Source: Rutidosis leptorrhynchoides
Lineage: Eukaryota; Streptophyta; Magnoliopsida; Asterales; Asteraceae
Length of the DNA: 64,000 nucleotides
Assembly (NCBI RefSeq): GCF_046630445.1
Contig: NC_092339.1
Location: forward strand, 76,898,001-76,962,000
Direction: 5' to 3'
Shown in pieces: positions 59,792 through 64,000 of this stretch; within the stretch, counting starts at the first letter, position 1, and every line of letters starts with the position of its first letter. The translations under genes and the position numbers were made by a program. A model generated the notes under the pieces. The model did no database searches and was not told the origin of the DNA. It saw only the letters and a list, made by a program, of their open reading frames with translations.

Positions 59792-62122
59792 ATGTCTACC
59801 AGTACAATTGTTACTCCAGTCATGGCTGGAAAAGGTGTGCCGATTTTTGATGGCACAGACTTTGCAACATGGAAGCTAAAAGTTCTATGGTTTCTTGGAT
59901 CTGTTCATGAAGATGCAGAAACTGTCCTTACCACAGGACCCATTACACCAGGTCAAATGGTCGATGCTGTTCCTGGATCAGATACTGTTGCTGCACAACC
60001 TGCTTATTTTCGTTCAACTCCAAGAGAAAGATGGACAGAAGCAGAAGCTATAAAGTTTAAGCTTGACAGCAAAATAAGAAGTATTATTGGTAATGCTGTC
60101 ACTGTTCCTATTCTCAGGAAAATTAGTCATGCCAAGACTGCTAAAGCTATGTGGGATCTTTTACTTAATGATTATGAAGGAGTCACAGTTGTTAAGACTC
60201 AAAAGAGAAAGAATCTGATCAGATGCTATGAAAACTTTGCTGCTGAGCCTAAAGAATCCTTAAGTGATCTCCACTCAAGGTTTCAGGTTTTGATAAATGA
60301 TCTTGAAAGTGTTGGTATAGAAAAGACACAACAAGTTTTGTGTCAAAAGTTCATTGAATTACTACCTTCAAACTTTGAATCGGTTATTACTTCTATGGTA
60401 ATAAGTGAGAAGATTGAAGGGTATGAGCTAAGTGAGTTGTTTGGTATTCTATCAAATTTTGAAGAAACACAGTTGAAGAACAAGATCAATGTTAAGAAGG
60501 TTGCTAAAGATCCAGAGGCAGCTTTGGTGGCTACTACAAAGAAGAACAAACAGTTGTTCTCCAGTTACTCTAGTAAGGTTGAATCTGAGGATGATGAAAC
60601 TTCTGATGATAGTGAATCTGAAGAAGATGAGGAAGATGATGATCTGGAGGCCCAGATAGCTCTTTTGGCTCAGAGAGTTGAGCAAAGAAAGTTTGGTTTT
60701 AAGAAGGGTAAAGGTAAGAGTTCATTTGATCCAAAGAAAGCTAAGTGTTTCAAGTGTGGTAAGATAGGGCATATAGCTGCTGATTGCTGGTCTAAGGTTG
60801 AAGGAGGTTCAGATTCCTACAAGTCTGTTGACAAAGCAAGAAAGTACAAGTTGAAGTACAAGAAATTAAAGAATGAAGCTGAGAAGGCAAAGGGTAAAGA
60901 ACAGGAGAAGGCTTTGTATACTGAAACATGGGAGGATGAAGATTCATCATCAGATGATGAGGAAGACAAGTGTTTTATGGCTTTAACTGAAATGGTTGGT
61001 GGATCCAGTAATTTTGAAGAGGATCTGAAGGCTATTGAGAAGATGGATATGGATAGTTCTTGTAATAAAATTTCTGCCTATAAGGTACAAAACTTTGTGA
61101 ACTATTTTGATAATGAAAAAGTGAGAATGTTTCAGTACTTGTTGCTTGACTTTAAGTGGTGTTTAGAAGACATTGATAGGTTAAGAACACAAATCTTTGA
61201 TCTTAAACAGTCAATTATGGAAAAAGATGCTGAAATTAAAGGATTAAAATCGTGTGAGGCTGAATTAGACACTTATAAAATGGCATATGCTGAAGAAACT
61301 AAAAGATTAAATACAGAATTAGGAAGATCAATTAAAAGGTCAAAACATTATGAGTCAATTTGTAGATCTTGGTGTGTATCTTCTAAAAAGAATTCTGATG
61401 CTATTGCCAAACAAATTCCAGATGATGTTAAGGCTATATTAGGTGAAAACTACATATTAGACAATAATGTGGAAGCTGATCCTAATAGATTTAAACCTGA
61501 TATTTTACCAGATACTTTTGTAAAGTTTGATGGTGATAAAAAGATTTTGACAAATGCTTTTGTAAAATCATTAGATCCTGTTAAGCCTTTAGACATCATT
61601 GTACTTGAGAGCAGAGATCCTTTAGAGTCTGAAATTTTGTTACCATCAGACTCTAACTGGTCAGAAAGTAAAAGTCAATCAGAGTCTGAACTTGAGAAAT
61701 CTTCAGACTCTAACAGTTTAGATTTGAAAATTAAAAGTGAATGTTCTGACCAGGAGTCTATCACCCATGAGTCAAGTTGCAAGGACATATCTGATTTATC
61801 TTCTGTTACTAGTACCAGTCCAGATTCTAAAAGGTCAAAAAGAAAGTCAAAGTCCAAACAGACTAAGACTATTCGAAAACTTAAAAAGGAAATTTCAAAA
61901 CTTAATAATGTAATCAAAAGTAAAGAGAAATCTCCTGTTAAGAGTACATGTTGTCTTCCAAAGAGAATTGAAAAGTGTTGGAAACCCAAAGTCTGTGAAA
62001 GTGAAAGTGTTTTGAAATCTGTTAAAGACAAGTTGATCTGGATTGGTAACAAAGCTTTTGTATGGAGAGTAAAAGATTCTCCTATTGAACCCACTGAAAA
62101 GTGGGTTCCCTCCAAGAATTAA
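59792..62122 (+). CDS. SIRE-like gag (776 aa)
   Basis: Gag-like N-terminus (VPIFDGTDFATWKLKVLWFL) and a UBN2-type core to about residue 235, an acidic run (about 265-285), a CCHC zinc knuckle CFKCGKIGHIAADC near 319, and lysine/glutamate-rich segments likely to form coiled coils (about 340-370 and 450-520). The tail is Ser/Lys-rich (about 610-705). Gag closes at 62122 and pol-like coding resumes shortly after; whether this is the lineage's own expression mode or decay cannot be told here. Confidence 0.85.
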   Translation: MSTSTIVTPVMAGKGVPIFDGTDFATWKLKVLWFLGSVHEDAETVLTTGPITPGQMVDAVPGSDTVAAQPAYFRSTPRERWTEAEAIKFKLDSKIRSIIGNAVTVPILRKISHAKTAKAMWDLLLNDYEGVTVVKTQKRKNLIRCYENFAAEPKESLSDLHSRFQVLINDLESVGIEKTQQVLCQKFIELLPSNFESVITSMVISEKIEGYELSELFGILSNFEETQLKNKINVKKVAKDPEAALVATTKKNKQLFSSYSSKVESEDDETSDDSESEEDEEDDDLEAQIALLAQRVEQRKFGFKKGKGKSSFDPKKAKCFKCGKIGHIAADCWSKVEGGSDSYKSVDKARKYKLKYKKLKNEAEKAKGKEQEKALYTETWEDEDSSSDDEEDKCFMALTEMVGGSSNFEEDLKAIEKMDMDSSCNKISAYKVQNFVNYFDNEKVRMFQYLLLDFKWCLEDIDRLRTQIFDLKQSIMEKDAEIKGLKSCEAELDTYKMAYAEETKRLNTELGRSIKRSKHYESICRSWCVSSKKNSDAIAKQIPDDVKAILGENYILDNNVEADPNRFKPDILPDTFVKFDGDKKILTNAFVKSLDPVKPLDIIVLESRDPLESEILLPSDSNWSESKSQSESELEKSSDSNSLDLKIKSECSDQESITHESSCKDISDLSSVTSTSPDSKRSKRKSKSKQTKTIRKLKKEISKLNNVIKSKEKSPVKSTCCLPKRIEKCWKPKVCESESVLKSVKDKLIWIGNKAFVWRVKDSPIEPTEKWVPSKN

Positions 62123-62149
62123 TTGTGTAGTTGTTTGTGTCTTGTGTAG

Positions 62150-64000
62150 CAGGGTAGTAAGTGGTATCTGGATAGTGGCTGCTCAAGACATATGACTGGA
62201 TGCAAAGAACATCTTGTAGAGTTTGTAGAAGAGAAGGGTCCTCCTGTGAGATATGGTGATAATTCTGTTGCAAAGACAGTTGGTTATGGTACTGTGAAAG
62301 CTGGTAGTGTTACTTTGATGAAAGTTGCCTTAGTTGAAGGGTTGATGCATAATCTGCTAAGTGTTAGTCAAATTGCTGATGAAGACTGTGAAATAAGAAT
62401 CAGAAAGAAAGCTGGTATTATTTATGATCCAAAAGGTAGGCCAACACTTGTGGCCTGGAGACATCAGAATGTGTATGTATTGGATCTGAATTCTGTTAAT
62501 TCTGGTATTGAGACATGTTTGTATTCTCAGACTGTAAATGAGCTAAATTGGCTGTGGCATAAAAGACTTTCTCATCTTAATTTTAAGAATATAAATGAGC
62601 TGTCTAAGAAGAAATTGGTGAGAGGTCTTCCACAGCAACCCTTTAAGAAAGATAAGCCATGTTCTGCTTGTATTATGGGTAAACAAACCAAAACCAAGTT
62701 TTCTTCAAAAACCCTGGCTACCATTTGTGATCCACTTCACATGCTTCATATGGATCTGTTTGGTCCAATGAATACTAGTAGTTTGGGTGGAAAAAGGTAT
62801 ACTCTTGTGATTGTTGATGAGTATTCCAGATTTACTTGGGTTATTTTCTTGGCTGCAAAGAGTGATGCTCCTGAAGAAATCATCAGGTTGATCAAAAGAG
62901 AGCAGGTTCAAAAGGGTATTCTTGTTAAACAGTTAAGAAGTGATCATGGTACTGAGTTCAAAAATGTTACTTTAATTGATTTTTGTGAAGAATCTGGAAT
63001 TGGTCAAAACTTCTCTGCTGTAAGAACTCCTCAACAGAATGGAGTTGCTGAAAGAAGAAACAGAACCCTTATTGAAGCAGCTAGAACTATGCTATGTCAA
63101 TCGAATGTAGCTTTAAGGTTCTGGGCTGAAGCTGTAAACACAGCATGTTACACTCAAAATAGGTCACTGATTGTGAAGAAACATGGTAAAACTCCTTATG
63201 AGTTATATCACAAAAAGGTGCCTACTATTCATTATTTTCAAGTTTTTGGGTGTAAGTGCTACATTTTAAATCAAAGAGATCAGCTTGATAAGATGAAGCC
63301 AAAGTCTGATGAAGGTATTTTTATGGGATATTCTTCTGTATCTAAAGCTTATAGAGTTTACAATCAGAGGAGAATGAAGATTGAAGAATCTATCAATGTT
63401 TCTTTTGATGAAAGCTCCTTAGAAATGGATCAATCATCCAATTCTGAGAATTCTGCACTTGAAGAAATGTCTAAGTTAATTTCAGAGAACATTGTTCAGA
63501 CTCTGGATTCAGAGTCTGAGTCTGATGAACAGTGGTCAGACTCTAAAAATATTATTGCTGAAGGTGTTCATACAGAAGAATCTACACAAGAAGAAGAGAT
63601 TGTTGTTAATCAAGAGAGTGGCCAATCATCAGATACCACCTCAGATCCCATTGTACCTATCAGAAGATCTTCAAGAAGCATAGTTCATCCAAAGCATCTT
63701 GATGATTATGTTGTGGATACTACAGGGTTACCCAAGACTAGTTCTTCTAATCAGGCTGCTGTGTCTGAATCTGCCATAGCTAATTTCTGTTTGTTTTCAA
63801 GTTTTCTTTCACTTATTGAGCCTAAGAAGATTGATGAGGCACTAGGTGATGATGACTGGAATGAGGCTATGACTGAAGAACTTACAGAGTTTGAAAGGAA
63901 TGAAGTATGGGAATTGGTTCCAAAGCCTGATGATAAAACTATCATTGGCACAAAATGGGTATTCAGGAACAAGGTGGATAAAGATGGTATTGTTATCAGA
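62150..64000 (+). CDS. SIRE-like Copia pol (protease, integrase, start of RT), partial
   Basis: Appears open to the window edge. Protease active-site region KWYLDSGCSRHM at the start; GAG-pre-integrase zinc region with HKRLSHLNFKNI and CSACIMGKQTK; integrase core from HMLHMDLFGPM, RSDHGTEF and PQQNGVAERRNRT; then the beginning of reverse transcriptase (DDDWNEAMTEEL, GTKWVFRNKVD) at the edge. Integrase before RT confirms Copia. The remaining RT and RNase H lie outside. Confidence 0.85.

Larger units (their letters stand above)
59223..64000 (+). mobile_element. SIRE-like Ty1/Copia element, right end outside window
   Basis: LTR (59223-~59709), initiator-Met primer site (TGGTATCAGAGCG from 59712), large gag (59792-62122), then Copia pol running to the edge. 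The long gag with a coiled-coil tail suits the SIRE (Maximus) lineage. It inserted into a GATL gene after AAAAC, the expected 5-bp target. The 3' LTR is not visible, so no age can be given. The visible coding segments look largely open. Confidence 0.85.

Overview
The window reads as nuclear DNA of a flowering plant: AT-rich, intron-bearing genes with GT-AG junctions, a nuclear gene for a plastid ribosomal protein with a transit peptide, a plant-type two-exon serpin, an F-box/FBD/LRR gene, and dense Ty3/Gypsy and Ty1/Copia elements. The ends of several LTRs and their primer sites look like Asteraceae elements from memory; that family placement is inference, since no search was run.

Layout. 1-12129: an Athila-type Ty3/Gypsy element on the minus strand whose right (5') LTR is complete and whose left end lies outside the window. 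It carries a long open gag-pol frame and a small extra ORF after pol. 12130-13263: a minus-strand LTR piece into which Athila inserted. 13264-14353: host DNA with a cytochrome P450 (CYP71-like) gene fragment. 14354-21689: an LTR-like unit with no pol (long LTR, PBS, about 3.4 kb poorly coding interior, then a second, chimeric LTR). 21753-22189: a hAT-type MITE with an exact 8-bp target duplication. 22366-24273: an intact serpin gene (minus) with a Mutator-like MITE in its intron. 24274-28495: intergenic DNA with a short tandem array and a fold-back element. 28496-31121: an intact three-exon F-box/FBD/LRR gene. 31122-34735: small transposon debris (5'-truncated LINE, palindrome-rich MITE, poly(A)-tailed retroposon-like ORF, fold-back element).

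34350-57830 is a direct tandem duplication of a roughly 3.5-kb unit holding the gene for plastid ribosomal protein S9. Both copies have open exons and encode identical 209-residue proteins. Copy 1 was later split downstream of the gene by a 16.5-kb Gypsy element (37007-53540, TSD TGAAT) that has gag but no pol. That element was itself hit inside gag by a Copia element (40167-48233, TSD GCATT) with a single long open frame. By-eye LTR comparison (about 4 differences in 2355 bp; about 1 in 923 bp) makes both insertions very young, in the right nesting order. 58992-64000: the C-terminal end of a GATL-type glycosyltransferase gene (minus), cut by a SIRE-like Copia element that runs off the right edge.

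Host genes that look functional are the serpin (protease inhibition), the F-box protein (probable SCF substrate receptor) and the two RPS9 copies (plastid translation). They share no pathway. The most unusual signal is structural: three unrelated LTR families here each carry pairs of short GC-rich perfect palindromes in otherwise AT-rich LTRs, and in two of them the pair ends 21-22 nt upstream of a TATAAA.
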